Source: Eubacterium sp. (lineage in GTDB: Bacteria > Bacillota > Clostridia > Lachnospirales > Lachnospiraceae). From it: a DNA stretch of 59,890 bases. Numbering within the stretch: position 1 is the stretch's first letter; each line of letters begins with the position of its first letter. Below are positions 28,723 to 38,256 of this stretch, in pieces. The translations under genes and the position numbers were made by a program. The notes under the pieces are model-generated. The model was not told the DNA's origin and did not search any database. It was given only the letters and a program-made list of their open reading frames with translations. Where the stretch lies: positions 1 to 59,890 of the forward strand of contig JAAWJJ010000015.1 of NCBI GenBank assembly GCA_022796875.1, read 5' to 3'.

Positions 28723-29592
28723 ATGGGTAAAGTGGCGGTTGTTACAGACAGCAACAGCGGAATCACGCAGTCGCAGGCAGGAGAATATGGGGTCGTTGTC
28801 CTGCCGATGCCATTTTTTATAAATGAGGAAACATTATTTGAAGATATTGATCTGTCGCAGGAGCAGTTTTATGTGAGGCTGGAGCAGGGAGCGGATATTT
28901 CCACTTCCATGCCGGCGTTAAGCGCAGTGACAGACTGCTGGGACGAACTGTTAAAAGAGTACGACGAGGTCGTACATATCCCGATGTCGAGCGGGCTGAG
29001 CAGTTCCTGTGAAACGGCGTTGATGCTCTCCCAGGATTATGACGGTAAAGTCCAGGTGGTGAACAACCAGCGGATTTCCGTTACGCAGAGGCAGTCGGTT
29101 TTAGACGCCAAACAGCTGGCGGACGAGGGGAAAAGCGCGGCAGAAATAAAAGAGATTCTGGAAAAGGCAAAATTTGAATCCAGCATTTATATTACCGTGG
29201 ATACGTTGTATTATTTGAAAAAAGGAGGCCGCGTCACCGCTGCTGCGGCAGCACTCGGCACTCTTTTAAGAATTAAGCCTGTCCTGCAGATCCAGGGAGA
29301 AAAACTGGATGCGTTTGCAAAAGCGCGTACGATGAAGCAGGCGAAAAAAATTATGACGGAGGCTATGGCTGCGGATTTTAAAGACCGTTTCCATTCGGAG
29401 GACGGCTCTAAAATGTGGCTGGAAGTCGCTTATACAAAAGACCAGGCCATGGCGGAGGAATTTAAAGACGAACTGCAGAAGCTGTATCCGAATAACGAGA
29501 TCGTCGTGAATCCGTTGAGTTTAAGCATTTCCTGCCATATCGGGCCGGGGGCGCTGGCGATCGCCTGTTCCAAACGAATTGAAGAGTGTTAA
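28723..29592 (+). CDS. DegV family fatty-acid-binding protein
   Basis: The start is ATG 28723 (289 residues) behind AAGGAGATGGGG. The family pattern is clear: VVTDSNSGI at the start, PMPFFI, the STSMPA loop, HIPMSSGLSSS, and the KKGGRVTAAAAALGTLLRIKP helix that contributes to lipid binding. DegV/FakB proteins bind fatty acids, and some present them to the kinase FakA. No fakA gene is adjacent. The gene is followed by its own terminator. Confidence 0.93.
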   Translation: MGKVAVVTDSNSGITQSQAGEYGVVVLPMPFFINEETLFEDIDLSQEQFYVRLEQGADISTSMPALSAVTDCWDELLKEYDEVVHIPMSSGLSSSCETALMLSQDYDGKVQVVNNQRISVTQRQSVLDAKQLADEGKSAAEIKEILEKAKFESSIYITVDTLYYLKKGGRVTAAAAALGTLLRIKPVLQIQGEKLDAFAKARTMKQAKKIMTEAMAADFKDRFHSEDGSKMWLEVAYTKDQAMAEEFKDELQKLYPNNEIVVNPLSLSISCHIGPGALAIACSKRIEEC

Positions 29593-29603
29593 AAAGCAAA
29601 AAG

Positions 29604-29644
29604 CCGCTGTCAGGGAATATCGGAATCTGGCAGCGGTTTATCTT
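29604..29644 (+). terminator. Terminator after the degV-family gene
   Basis: CCGCTGTCAG (29604-29613) pairs with CTGGCAGCGG (29627-29636) with one G-U pair, followed by TTTATCTT. The T-tract is short. Confidence 0.6.
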
Positions 29645-29685
29645 GTAAGGACAAATATTCAGGGAAATAAGGAGTAAGAAGAAAA

Positions 29686-30141
29686 ATGAATCTGGAAAAA
29701 CTGAAAGAATACAGAAATTTATCGGACGGGTTTATACAAGAAATCGGTCTGGAAGTAACGGAAGTGACGGACGGAGAGGCTATAGGAGTGTTGCAGTTGG
29801 AAGAAAGGCATGGAAATCCGATCGGTTCCATTCATGGCGGGTGCCTGTTTTCTGTTGCGGATACGGTTGGCGGAGTGGCGGCGACTTCAAAAGGGAGAAT
29901 GGTCACGACGATAGACGGATCCATGCATTACCTGAATGCCGCCCGCGTAGGAGATCTGCTGACCGTTCACGCAAAAGTGATAAAATCAGGAAAGAGTTTT
30001 GCAGTAGTGGACGTTACTTTATCCAATCAGGAACAAAAACTTCTTTCTACGGCTACGCTGACGTATCATTATATGAGTAAGGACTTTGACCTGGACCAGA
30101 TGGTGGAAGAGTTGAAAAAAGCAAAGAAAAAACAGATGTAA
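29686..30141 (+). CDS. PaaI-type hotdog thioesterase
   Basis: This 151-residue protein has the hotdog-fold signature GSIHGGCLFSVADTVGG (about residues 46-62), with the central HGG and the catalytic acidic residue, followed by SMHYLNAARVGD. It should hydrolyse an acyl-CoA thioester in the cytosol. AAGGAG at 29669-29674 is a little far from the ATG. The spacer after it holds three units of a 28-29-bp tandem repeat. Confidence 0.88.
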   Translation: MNLEKLKEYRNLSDGFIQEIGLEVTEVTDGEAIGVLQLEERHGNPIGSIHGGCLFSVADTVGGVAATSKGRMVTTIDGSMHYLNAARVGDLLTVHAKVIKSGKSFAVVDVTLSNQEQKLLSTATLTYHYMSKDFDLDQMVEELKKAKKKQM

Positions 30142-30226
30142 GAGGGAAAAGCATGGGAAACCGGAGTGAGAGGAAAAAAGCACGGGAAACCAGAGTGAAA
30201 GGGAAGGAGAATGGAAAACCGCAATG
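30141..30226 (+). repeat. Three tandem 28-29-bp units that supply the pgeF start codon
   Basis: Units at 30141-30168, 30169-30197 and 30198-30226 share A(G/A)AGGG-AA--GCAYGGGAAACC-GAGTG. In the third unit the equivalent of GAGTG reads CAATG, which is the ATG used by pgeF, and the same unit carries AAGGAG. Confidence 0.8.
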
Positions 30227-31087
30227 GACTGGAATTATAAGCAGGGACGCAGTATCCCGTATGAGATTAATGTTACGCTTGCCGACCGGACAGAAGTACC
30301 GCTTTTGCAGTTTGATCTGTTAAATCAGACAGGAATTGTGAAACACTGTTTTACGACCCGGCAGGGCGGTGTCAGCAAAGGAATTTTTGAGAGTATGAAT
30401 CTGGGTTTTACAAGAGGGGACGACGAACGTGCGGTGAACGAAAACTATGACCGCCTGTCGGAAGCGCTGGGAATCTGGAAAGAAAATATCGTTCTGGCGA
30501 AGCAGACGCATACGGCAAACGTCCGCAAAGTAACGGGAGAGGACCGCGGAAAGGGCGTGGTGCGGGAGCGGGATTATGACAATGTCGACGCATTGGTTAC
30601 GAATGAGCCGGAAATTGTACTGGGCATATTTATGGCGGACTGCGTGCCGGTCTGCCTCGTGGATACCAGGAAAAAAGCGATCGGGCTTGTACATTCCGGC
30701 TGGCGGGGGACTGTGCAGCGGATTGCCGGAAAAACGCTGGAAATTATGGCAAAAGAGTACGGAACGGATCCTGCGGACGTCGTAGCGGCAATCGGGCCGT
30801 CGATCTGTCAGGATTGTTATGAAGTAAGCCAGGATGTGGCGGATGCGTTTGACTTGGAATTTTCGGAAAAATACCGGGATGGACTTTTGCAGGCAAAGGA
30901 AAACGGGAAATACCAGCTGAATCTCTGGAAAGCCAATGAAATCGTTTTGCAGGAAGCAGGTGTGACAAAAGAGCAGATCGAAACGACGGCGCTTTGTACG
31001 TGCTGCAATCCGAAACGGCTGTATTCCCATCGCGCCAGCAACGGAAAAAGAGGAACGCTGGCGGCGTTTCTTGCGCTGAAGCCGTAG
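30224..31087 (+). CDS. pgeF: Peptidoglycan editing factor / polyphenol oxidase-fold protein
   Basis: This 287-residue YfiH-family protein shows FTTRQGGVSKG, the metal-site motifs KQTHTANV, ADCVPVCL and HSGWRGT, and a C-terminal CCNPKRLYSHR. Length is slightly above the 245-280 usual, with an N-terminal extension. The family acts on misincorporated peptidoglycan precursors, or has laccase-like or adenosine-modifying activity, with a zinc/copper-type Cys-His site. The start is uncertain: AAGGAG is 14 bases from this ATG, and the closer ATG at 30211 is out of frame. The end of the gene contains one arm of its own terminator. Confidence 0.88.
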   Translation: MDWNYKQGRSIPYEINVTLADRTEVPLLQFDLLNQTGIVKHCFTTRQGGVSKGIFESMNLGFTRGDDERAVNENYDRLSEALGIWKENIVLAKQTHTANVRKVTGEDRGKGVVRERDYDNVDALVTNEPEIVLGIFMADCVPVCLVDTRKKAIGLVHSGWRGTVQRIAGKTLEIMAKEYGTDPADVVAAIGPSICQDCYEVSQDVADAFDLEFSEKYRDGLLQAKENGKYQLNLWKANEIVLQEAGVTKEQIETTALCTCCNPKRLYSHRASNGKRGTLAAFLALKP

Positions 31088-31101
31088 CGTTCCTCTTTTT
31101 T
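31045..31101. terminator. Bidirectional terminator between pgeF and the ABC-F gene
   Basis: Perfect 15-base arms AAAAAGAGGAACGCT (31045-31059) and its complement (31086-31100) carry T-runs on either strand. The left arm is inside the pgeF coding sequence, and the stop codon at 31085-31087 overlaps the right arm. It serves convergent genes. Confidence 0.85.
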
Positions 31102-31153
31102 CATCCGTTTTACGCGGCGCGATGTCTGCCTCCTGCATTGCCATTGTGTATCT

Positions 31154-32791
31154 TTAGTTATCTTCTTCGGTTTCCGCCATCGAATAAACATGGCGTTTCC
31201 GGGCCATTTCATCGCTTTCCAGGTATTCGTCGTAAGTAGTGATTTTGTCGACCAGGCTGCCGTCCGGCAGAATTTCCATAATACGGTTGGCCGTCGTCTG
31301 TACGATCTGGTGGTCGCGGGAAGCAAAAAGCAGCACGCCCGGGAATTTGATCAGACCGTTATTTAAAGCGGTGATCGCTTCCATATCCAGATGGTCGGTC
31401 GGTTCGTCAAGAATCAATATATTGGATTCTTCGATCATCATACGGGAAAGCAGCACGCGTACTTTTTCACCTCCGGAAAGTACGCGCATTTTTTTTACGC
31501 CGTCTTCTCCGGCAAACAGCATACGTCCCAGAAAGCCTCTGACGTACGTCGCGTCTTTGATTTCGGAAAACTGCGTCAGCCAGTCTACGATAACCAGGTC
31601 CGTATCAAAAATTTCCGTATTGTCTTTTGGGAAGTAGGAAACGGAAGTGGTCACGCCCCATTTGTAATTTCCCTCGTCTGGTTCCATTTCCCCGGAAAGA
31701 ATTTTAAACAACGTCGTTTTGGCATGTTCGTTGCCGCCGACAAAGGCAATTTTATCGTCGTGTCCGACAATAAAAGAAATATTGTCCAGAATTTTTACTC
31801 CGTCGATAGTTTTGCTTAAGTTTTCGACCGTAAGCACTTCGTTCCCGATTTCGCGGTGAGGACGAAAATCAATATACGGGTATTTGCGGCTCGACGGTTT
31901 GATCTCTTCCAGCTGAATTTTTTCCAGCGCGCGTTTCCGGGAAGTCGCCTGTTTGGATTTGGAAGCGTTTGCGGAGAAGCGGGAAATAAATTCCTGCAGT
32001 TCCTTAATCTTTTCTTCTTTCTTTTTGTTGGCTTCTTTCATCTGTTTGATCAGAAGCTGGCTGGATTCATACCAGAAATCATAGTTCCCGGCGTATAACT
32101 GGATTTTTCCGTAATCAATGTCCGCGGTATGCGTGCAGACCTTATTTAAAAAATAGCGGTCGTGGGACACGACAATAACTGTGTTGTTGAAATTGATCAG
32201 AAATTCTTCCAGCCAGTTGATCGCGTCCAGATCAAGGTGGTTGGTCGGTTCGTCGAGCAGGAGTATGTCCGGATTTCCGAACAGGGCCTGAGCCAGCAGC
32301 ACTTTGACTTTGTACGCGCCGTTTAAGTCTTTCATAACGACATAATGTTCTTCTGTCGGAACGCCCAGTCCGTTTAAAAGAGTAGCGGCGTCGGCTTCCG
32401 CGTTCCATCCGTCCATTTCCGCAAATTCCGCTTCCAGTTCGCTGGCGCGGATCCCGTCTTCATCAGAGAAGTCTTCTTTCATATAAATAGCGTCTTTTTC
32501 TTTCATAATGTCGTACAAACGCTGATTTCCCATGATGACGGTGTCCAGAACCGAAAATTCATCGTATTTAAAATGATCCTGCTGCAAAAAAGACAATCTC
32601 TGTCCCGGCGTAATGGCGATACTTCCGTTGGTAGCCTCCAGCTGTCCGGACAAAATTTTTAAAAAAGTGGACTTTCCGGCGCCGTTCGCGCCGATCAGGC
32701 CGTAGCAGTTCCCCTCCGTAAATTTAATATTTACATCCTCAAAGAGAGCTTTCTTACCGATTCTTAATGTAATGTTATTTGCGCTAATCAT
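31154..32791 (-). CDS. ABC-F family ATPase (YkpA/YbiT-like)
   Basis: This 545-residue soluble protein has two ABC domains. The first has a standard Walker A GANGAGKST and DEPTNHLDLD. Between them is a charged coiled-coil linker (KKKEEKIKELQEF). The second domain has an unusual P-loop GGNEHAKTT, signature LSGGEKVRV, and DEPTDHLD. Its lack of membrane helices places it in the ABC-F group acting on ribosomes. It resembles the YkpA/YbiT branch, in which an AKTT-type second P-loop is normal as far as I recall, so it is probably functional. Translation regulation or antibiotic tolerance is possible but unproven. Confidence 0.9.
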   Translation of the reverse strand: MISANNITLRIGKKALFEDVNIKFTEGNCYGLIGANGAGKSTFLKILSGQLEATNGSIAITPGQRLSFLQQDHFKYDEFSVLDTVIMGNQRLYDIMKEKDAIYMKEDFSDEDGIRASELEAEFAEMDGWNAEADAATLLNGLGVPTEEHYVVMKDLNGAYKVKVLLAQALFGNPDILLLDEPTNHLDLDAINWLEEFLINFNNTVIVVSHDRYFLNKVCTHTADIDYGKIQLYAGNYDFWYESSQLLIKQMKEANKKKEEKIKELQEFISRFSANASKSKQATSRKRALEKIQLEEIKPSSRKYPYIDFRPHREIGNEVLTVENLSKTIDGVKILDNISFIVGHDDKIAFVGGNEHAKTTLFKILSGEMEPDEGNYKWGVTTSVSYFPKDNTEIFDTDLVIVDWLTQFSEIKDATYVRGFLGRMLFAGEDGVKKMRVLSGGEKVRVLLSRMMIEESNILILDEPTDHLDMEAITALNNGLIKFPGVLLFASRDHQIVQTTANRIMEILPDGSLVDKITTYDEYLESDEMARKRHVYSMAETEEDN

Positions 32792-32844
32792 AAATTGTAT
32801 TTCCCTTTCTGTTTCTCATATATAAAGAAAAATGTATCGAACAG

Positions 32845-32873
32845 ATTCTATCATGCCTTGTTGTAAAAAACAA
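32845..32873 (-). promoter_or_regulatory. Minus-strand promoter of the ABC-F gene
   Basis: On the minus strand TTGTTT (32873-32868) and TAGAAT (32850-32845) are separated by 17 bases, with the predicted start about 60 bases before the gene's ATG. Confidence 0.5.
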
Positions 32874-33057
32874 GCCTGCAATTTTCCGGTTTTCCTCAAA
32901 TTTTACTATGGACATCCATTCCGTTTTTTGATTATTCTATACATGGCATGTTGATTTAAGAACAAACAGGATTGGACTGAATAGAAAGAAAGACAGATGG
33001 GAATGTTCCATAGGACAGAGGTGAAAAGTTTATGATAGGAACATATACGGCCAGACA

Positions 33058-33866
33058 AGGCGGAGCGCAGCAGATCAGTTGTATTTTACAAAAGAACGTA
33101 TTACTTATCAGGATAAATGGCATCCAAAACCATATGAAAGAGATCTGGAGGGGTAGGGTATTTTGAAGCGGAATTATCAGATGCCCATGATGCAACAGCA
33201 CGTACTTTGCGGAATTATTTAGAACGTTTACGGGTATTTCATTTTAATGATACTTCTATTAACGCAAGGATACGCAGTACTTCCAATATCTTTGATGCAG
33301 CTTATTTACGCTCAGATGCAGGAAATATTGCTGCTTTTTTGTATCGTATGAGGGAAAGCCAGGAAAATGTTCCTTACTATGAACGGATTGTCCGGCATAT
33401 CCGGATGGTTTTGCCGCAGTTTTTTGATTTTGTCCTGGAACCGAATGAAAATGGATACCTTTCTTTGAACTGGAAACAGGAGGGTGCGGAAGAAGTATTT
33501 GGGCCGCATCAGTTTTCAGACGGGGCGTTGCGGTTTGCCGCACTGACAACATTACTGCTGCAACCGACGAGTACGGCGCCTATGACAATTATTTTGGATG
33601 AACCGGAAATAGGCCTACATCCTTATGCCGTTTCCCTGCTTTCGAAAGAAATACAGATGGCCAGCAAAACTTCACAGATTATTGTATCGACGCAGTCGCC
33701 GCTCCTTTTGAATGAATTTTCCTGTGAGGATATTATTACTGCAGAGTATGATGGTATCCACAGAAAAAGTATATTGCGGCGGCATAAAAAAGCAGATCTG
33801 CAGGAATGGCTGGAAGATTATACGTTAGGAGAACTCTGGGAAAAAATGTGCTGGGAGGGATGCCGT
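33058..33866 (+). pseudogene. Decayed AAA-family (OLD/ABC-type) ATPase
   Basis: A recognisable C-terminal half of an AAA_15/21-type ATPase remains. It has QFSDGALRF-like signature residues, Walker B with the D-loop (IILDEPEIGLHP) and a switch histidine replaced in STQSPLLL. No Walker A is found in the preceding 150 bases. Traces of the middle domain are seen from 33058 in another frame and are interrupted by stops. The true C-terminus reads GGMPL and stops in the +1 frame, so one base is missing from the A-run near 33841. Overlap of its original stop with the next start (ATGA) shows that the two genes were a coupled pair. Confidence 0.75.
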
Positions 33867-33867
33867 T

Positions 33868-34386
33868 ATGATACGTGTAAATGTTGTAGCGGAAGGCAAA
33901 GCGAGATGGGTTTTGCCAAAAAATTGCTGAATGTATATTTTAAAGGCAGCCCGTCTGTCAATTCCCGTTGTGTTCTGACCAGCAGAAACCGGAAAATGAA
34001 GAGCGTACATATTTTGGAAGAGGCGTTGAAAGCAGACATTGTATCCGGTATGGATTTGAAAAATCTGAGTCAGCGTTTTATTCCATACATACAACTCCAT
34101 GAATTTGAAGCGCTGCTGTTTACGGATATAACAGTGTTAAAGAAAGATTACCTGGAAAGGGAGGATATGGTAAGAATTGGTAAATTATATGAAGATACAA
34201 AAGATATTCCGCCGGAAGAGATAAACCATGGTGAAGAAACGGCTGCTTCAGGCTGTAAATTATAAAAAAGGGGCGGTGGCAGCAGATTGGCCTGGGTGGA
34301 TAGGACTTGATAAAATCCGGCAAAAGTGCTCTCATTTTTCTGAATGGATAGAAAAGCTGGAAATGCTTCCGGAATTGGAAGTTTAG
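33868..34386 (+). pseudogene. Decayed DUF4276-family protein
   Basis: The original start is ATG 33868 (MIRVNVVAEG). A lost base at about 33897 shifts the frame before SEMGFAKKLLNV. A piece of roughly 60 residues is missing after CVLTSRNR. FIPYIQLHEFEALLFTD is intact, and a second deletion near 34235 puts the tail (RLLQAVNYKKGAVAADW to LPELEV) into another frame, ending at 34386. DUF4276 proteins pair with AAA ATPases in putative defence modules. The two compensating frameshifts make an artificial fusion ORF (33207-34265) that should not be annotated as one protein. Confidence 0.75.
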
Positions 34387-34505
34387 AAGTATGTTAATAA
34401 ATCCCAAAGGTTCCGGTTATCCATTTTGGGAATCTTTGTTCCAAAATAAATGCAAAAAAATCAAAAAAACGCTTGCATTTTTCTGGAAAGTCTATTAATG
34501 TATTT

Positions 34506-34534
34506 TTGGAAATACAATTTGCAGCCGTTATAAT
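34506..34534 (+). promoter_or_regulatory. Promoter 1 of the nifJ gene
   Basis: TTGGAA (34506-34511), a 17-base spacer and a perfect TATAAT (34529-34534). Confidence 0.6.
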
Positions 34535-34590
34535 AAAAAGAAATTATTTTGTTATTTGTATCGCAGATAACTTTATTTTTTGCCGTTTTG

Positions 34591-34599
34591 TGGTAAAAT
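34591..34599 (+). promoter_or_regulatory. Possible promoter 2 (extended -10) of the nifJ gene
   Basis: TGGTAAAAT is an extended -10 element (TG-N-TAAAAT). The -35 region is poor. A start here would leave a 110-base leader. Confidence 0.35.
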
Positions 34600-34719
34600 A
34601 GTTCTTGAGATATTTTTAACAATTCCGGATTCATAATTCCTGCTGCACAGTGTAAAAATAACTGTAACAAATAATATTTATAATAAGTCAGCAACATGAA
34701 ATTGAGGAGGAGTATCAAA

Positions 34720-37700
34720 ATGAAAAGACCGATGAAAACAATGGATGGCAACCATGCCGCAGCCCATGTATCCTATGCATACACGGACGTGGCGGCAATC
34801 TATCCGATCACACCATCTTCTGTAATGGCAGAGGCGACAGACGAATGGGCAACTCAGAACCGGACCAATATATTTGGCCAGACGGTTCAGGTAACGGAGT
34901 TACAGTCAGAAGCGGGTGCGGCGGGAACCGTACACGGCTCGTTGACTGCAGGAGCGCTTACTACAACTTATACGGCTTCTCAGGGTCTGTTGTTAATGAT
35001 CCCGAACCTTTACAAAATAGCGGCAGAGCGGCTTCCAGGCGTATTTAACGTTTCGGCAAGGACGATTTCCACACATGCGCTGTGTATTTTCGGCGACCAT
35101 TCCGACGTATATGCCTGTCGTCAGACCGGCACGGCAATGCTTTGCGAATCCAGCGTCCAGGAAGTTATGGACCTGACTCCTGTCGCACACTGCGCAGCGG
35201 TAAAAGGCGGACTGCCGTTTATTAATTTCTTTGACGGTTTCCGGACTTCCCATGAAATTCAGAAGATTGAAACATGGGATTATGAAGATTTGAAAGATAT
35301 GATTGATCTGGATGCGATTGATGCGTTCCGTAAAAACGCTCTGAATCCGAACCATCCGGCAGAATGGGGTTCCGCACAGAATCCGGATATTTTCTTCCAG
35401 GCAAGAGAGGCATGCAACAGCGTTTACGATGATATGCCGGCAATCGTGCAGGCCTGCATGGATAAAGTAAACGAAAAGATCGGCACCGATTATAAACTGT
35501 TTAATTACTACGGAGCGCCGGATGCGGACCGCATTATTATCGCTATGGGTTCCGTAAACGAAACGATTGAAGAAGTGATTGATTATTTAAACGCGCGCGG
35601 CGAAAAAGTCGGCTGCGTAAAAGTAAGATTGTACAGGCCGTTCTGCAAGGAAGCCCTGGTGGAAGCGATTCCGGATTCGGTAAAACAGATCACGGTACTT
35701 GACAGGACAAAAGAGCCGGGTGCAATGGGTGATCCGTTATTCCTGGATGTAGTAGCCGCGTTAAAAGGCACGAAATTCGAAACGACTCCTGTTTTTGCAG
35801 GACGTTACGGTCTGGGTTCCAAAGACACCAATCCGGCATGCATTCTTGCCGTATTTAAAAATACGGAAAAGAAAGTATTCACCGTTGGTATCGAAGACGA
35901 TGTAACAAACCTTTCCCTGCCGATTACGGAAAAACCGCTTACCGGTTCCGAGAGCACAATCACCTGCAAATTCTGGGGACTTGGCGCGGACGGAACGGTC
36001 GGGGCAAACAAAAACTCCATCAAAATTATCGGCGACAACACGGATTTGTACGCGCAGGCATATTTTGACTATGATTCTAAAAAATCCGGCGGCGTAACGA
36101 TGTCCCATTTGCGTTTCGGAAAAGAAAAGATCCGTTCCACGTATCTGATCATTAATCCGAAATTCTGCGCCTGCCACAATCCGGCGTATATCCGGAAATA
36201 TGAGATGGTGCAGGAAGTCGTTCCGGGCGGAACGTTTCTTTTGAACTGTTCCTGGGATATGGAAGGACTGGAAACCCATCTGCCGGGACAGGTAAAACGT
36301 TATATTGCACAAAACGATATTAAATTCTATACAATCGACGGTATTAAGATCGGAAAAGAAATCGGGCTGGGCGGAAGAATCAACACGATTCTGCAGTCTG
36401 CGTTCTTTAAACTGGCAAACATTATCGAAGAAGACAAAGCGATCGAACTGATGAAAGCCGCTGCCAAAGCGACTTACGGCAAAAAAGGCGATAAGATTGT
36501 CAACATGAACTACCAGGCGATCGAGCGCGGCGCGCAGGACGTTGTCAAAGTGGAGATTCCGGAAAGCTGGAAAGACGCAAAAGACGACGACCTGTCCGTA
36601 AAAGTAAGCGGAAACCGTGCGGACGTCGTAGATTTTGTAAACAATATCCAGGCGCCGATCAATGCGCAGAAAGGAAAGGATTTGCCGGTATCCGCATTCA
36701 AAGACTATGCGATCGGCAATACGCCGTCCGGCTCTGCGGCATATGAAAAACGCGGGATCGCGGTTGACGTACCGGCATGGAAACCGGAAAACTGTATCCA
36801 GTGTAATATCTGTTCTTACGTATGCCCGCATGCGGTTATCCGTCCGATTGCCATGACGGAAGAAGAAGCAAAGAACGCACCGGAAAAAACAAAAATGCTG
36901 GACTGCACCGGTATGCCGGAATACAAATTCGCGATCACGACTTCTGTGCTCGACTGTACGGGATGCGGTTCCTGCGTCAACGTGTGTCCGGGTAAAAAAG
37001 GCGAGAAAGCGTTGTCCATGGTTCCGCTCGAATCCAGACTGGGAGCGCAGGAAATTTTCAATTACGGACAGACATTGCCTGTTAAGAAAGATGTAGTAGC
37101 GAAATTTAAAGAAAATACGGTAAAAGGCAGCCAGTTCAAACAGCCGCTTTTAGAGTTCTCAGGCGCATGCGCAGGCTGTGGGGAAACTCCTTATGCAAAA
37201 CTGATCACACAGTTGTTCGGCGACAGAATGTATATTGCAAATGCAACCGGATGTTCTTCCATCTGGGGCAACTCTTCTCCGTCCACACCGTATACGGTAA
37301 ATGCAAAAGGGCAGGGTCCGGCATGGTCGAACTCCCTGTTTGAGGACGCGGCGGAATTTGGTTACGGTATGCTTCTGGCAGAACGCGCGATCCGCGACCG
37401 CCTGAAAGTTAAATTTACCCATATTGCAGAAAACGGCAAAAATCCGGACGTCGTAGCGGCGGCAAAAGAATATCTGGATACGTTTGACTGCGGTGTGACA
37501 AACGGCCCGGCAACGGAAAAATTAATCGCTGCCCTGGAAGCGTGCGGATGCGATAACAGTAAAGAACTGTTAAAAGAAAAAGATTACTTTGCAAAGAAAT
37601 CCCAGTGGGTATTCGGCGGCGATGGCTGGGCGTACGATATCGGCTTCGGCGGCGTAGACCATGTGCTTGCCAGCGGCAGGGATATCAATATCATGGTATT

Positions 37701-38256
37701 TGATACCGAAGTATATTCCAATACTGGCGGGCAGTCTTCGAAATCCACGCCGACAGGCGCAACCGCTCAGTTTGCGGCAGGCGGCAAAGAAGTGAAGAAA
37801 AAAGACCTTGCAAGTATCGCCATGAGTTACGGTTATGTATATGTAGCGCAGATCGCAATGGGCGCGGATTACGCACAGTGCGTCAGGGCGATCGCAGAGG
37901 CTGAGGCTTATCCGGGACCGTCCTTAATCATTGCTTATGCTCCATGTATCAACCACGGAATCAAGAAAGGCATGTCCAAAGCGCAGACAGAGGAAAAAGA
38001 AGCGGTAGCGGCAGGTTACTGGCACAACTTCCGGTTCAATCCGCAGCTGGCGAAAGAAGGAAAACCGGCATTCAGCCTCGACAGCAAAGAGCCGACCGGG
38101 GATTATATCGAATTCCTGAACGGTGAAGTACGTTACAACGCGCTCGTTCGTGCAAATCCGGAAAAAGCGGATAAACTGTTTGCAGCCGCAAAAGAAAACG
38201 CGGAAAACAGATATGCATATTTGAAGAAACTGGTAAAATTGTACGGAGAAGACTAA
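34720..38256 (+). CDS. nifJ: Pyruvate:ferredoxin (flavodoxin) oxidoreductase
   Basis: The start is ATG 34720 (1178 residues), behind GAGGAGGAG. The single-chain enzyme has domain I (YPITPSSVMAE, with TELQSEAGAAG), the gamma-type and linker domains, two [4Fe-4S] ferredoxin motifs (CIQCNICSYVCP and CTGCGSCVNVCP), and the thiamine-diphosphate domain (GDGWAYDIGFGG and VYSNTGGQ). A proximal-cluster cysteine set lies in CAGCGETPY. It oxidises pyruvate to acetyl-CoA and CO2 and reduces ferredoxin, the central step of clostridial fermentation. It is monocistronic, with strong upstream promoters and a strong terminator. Confidence 0.97.
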   Translation: MKRPMKTMDGNHAAAHVSYAYTDVAAIYPITPSSVMAEATDEWATQNRTNIFGQTVQVTELQSEAGAAGTVHGSLTAGALTTTYTASQGLLLMIPNLYKIAAERLPGVFNVSARTISTHALCIFGDHSDVYACRQTGTAMLCESSVQEVMDLTPVAHCAAVKGGLPFINFFDGFRTSHEIQKIETWDYEDLKDMIDLDAIDAFRKNALNPNHPAEWGSAQNPDIFFQAREACNSVYDDMPAIVQACMDKVNEKIGTDYKLFNYYGAPDADRIIIAMGSVNETIEEVIDYLNARGEKVGCVKVRLYRPFCKEALVEAIPDSVKQITVLDRTKEPGAMGDPLFLDVVAALKGTKFETTPVFAGRYGLGSKDTNPACILAVFKNTEKKVFTVGIEDDVTNLSLPITEKPLTGSESTITCKFWGLGADGTVGANKNSIKIIGDNTDLYAQAYFDYDSKKSGGVTMSHLRFGKEKIRSTYLIINPKFCACHNPAYIRKYEMVQEVVPGGTFLLNCSWDMEGLETHLPGQVKRYIAQNDIKFYTIDGIKIGKEIGLGGRINTILQSAFFKLANIIEEDKAIELMKAAAKATYGKKGDKIVNMNYQAIERGAQDVVKVEIPESWKDAKDDDLSVKVSGNRADVVDFVNNIQAPINAQKGKDLPVSAFKDYAIGNTPSGSAAYEKRGIAVDVPAWKPENCIQCNICSYVCPHAVIRPIAMTEEEAKNAPEKTKMLDCTGMPEYKFAITTSVLDCTGCGSCVNVCPGKKGEKALSMVPLESRLGAQEIFNYGQTLPVKKDVVAKFKENTVKGSQFKQPLLEFSGACAGCGETPYAKLITQLFGDRMYIANATGCSSIWGNSSPSTPYTVNAKGQGPAWSNSLFEDAAEFGYGMLLAERAIRDRLKVKFTHIAENGKNPDVVAAAKEYLDTFDCGVTNGPATEKLIAALEACGCDNSKELLKEKDYFAKKSQWVFGGDGWAYDIGFGGVDHVLASGRDINIMVFDTEVYSNTGGQSSKSTPTGATAQFAAGGKEVKKKDLASIAMSYGYVYVAQIAMGADYAQCVRAIAEAEAYPGPSLIIAYAPCINHGIKKGMSKAQTEEKEAVAAGYWHNFRFNPQLAKEGKPAFSLDSKEPTGDYIEFLNGEVRYNALVRANPEKADKLFAAAKENAENRYAYLKKLVKLYGED

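Larger units (their letters stand above)
34391..34719. other. AT-rich 5' region of the nifJ gene
   Basis: No gene is seen. A weak inverted repeat, AAAGGTTCC (34399-34407) versus GGGAATCTTT, may end the pseudogene transcript. An AAATGCAA / TTGCATTT pair lies at about 34449-34482. The remainder carries the promoters of the nifJ gene and about a hundred bases of leader ending in GGAGG at 34707-34711. Confidence 0.45.

Noticed and set aside
31154-32791. ABC-F gene as degenerate because of the GGNEHAKTT P-loop
   Set aside because: As I recall, an AKTT second P-loop is normal in the YkpA/YbiT branch, and the frame is intact.
33207-34265. Single 352-residue AAA/DUF4276 fusion protein
   Set aside because: Sequence in neighbouring frames shows the native end of one gene and start of the next; the fusion arises from two compensating one-base losses.
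35761-36831. 356-residue open frame on the minus strand inside the nifJ gene
   Set aside because: It is the mirror of a strongly conserved gene, with arginine- and phenylalanine-rich composition, no ribosome site and no motif.
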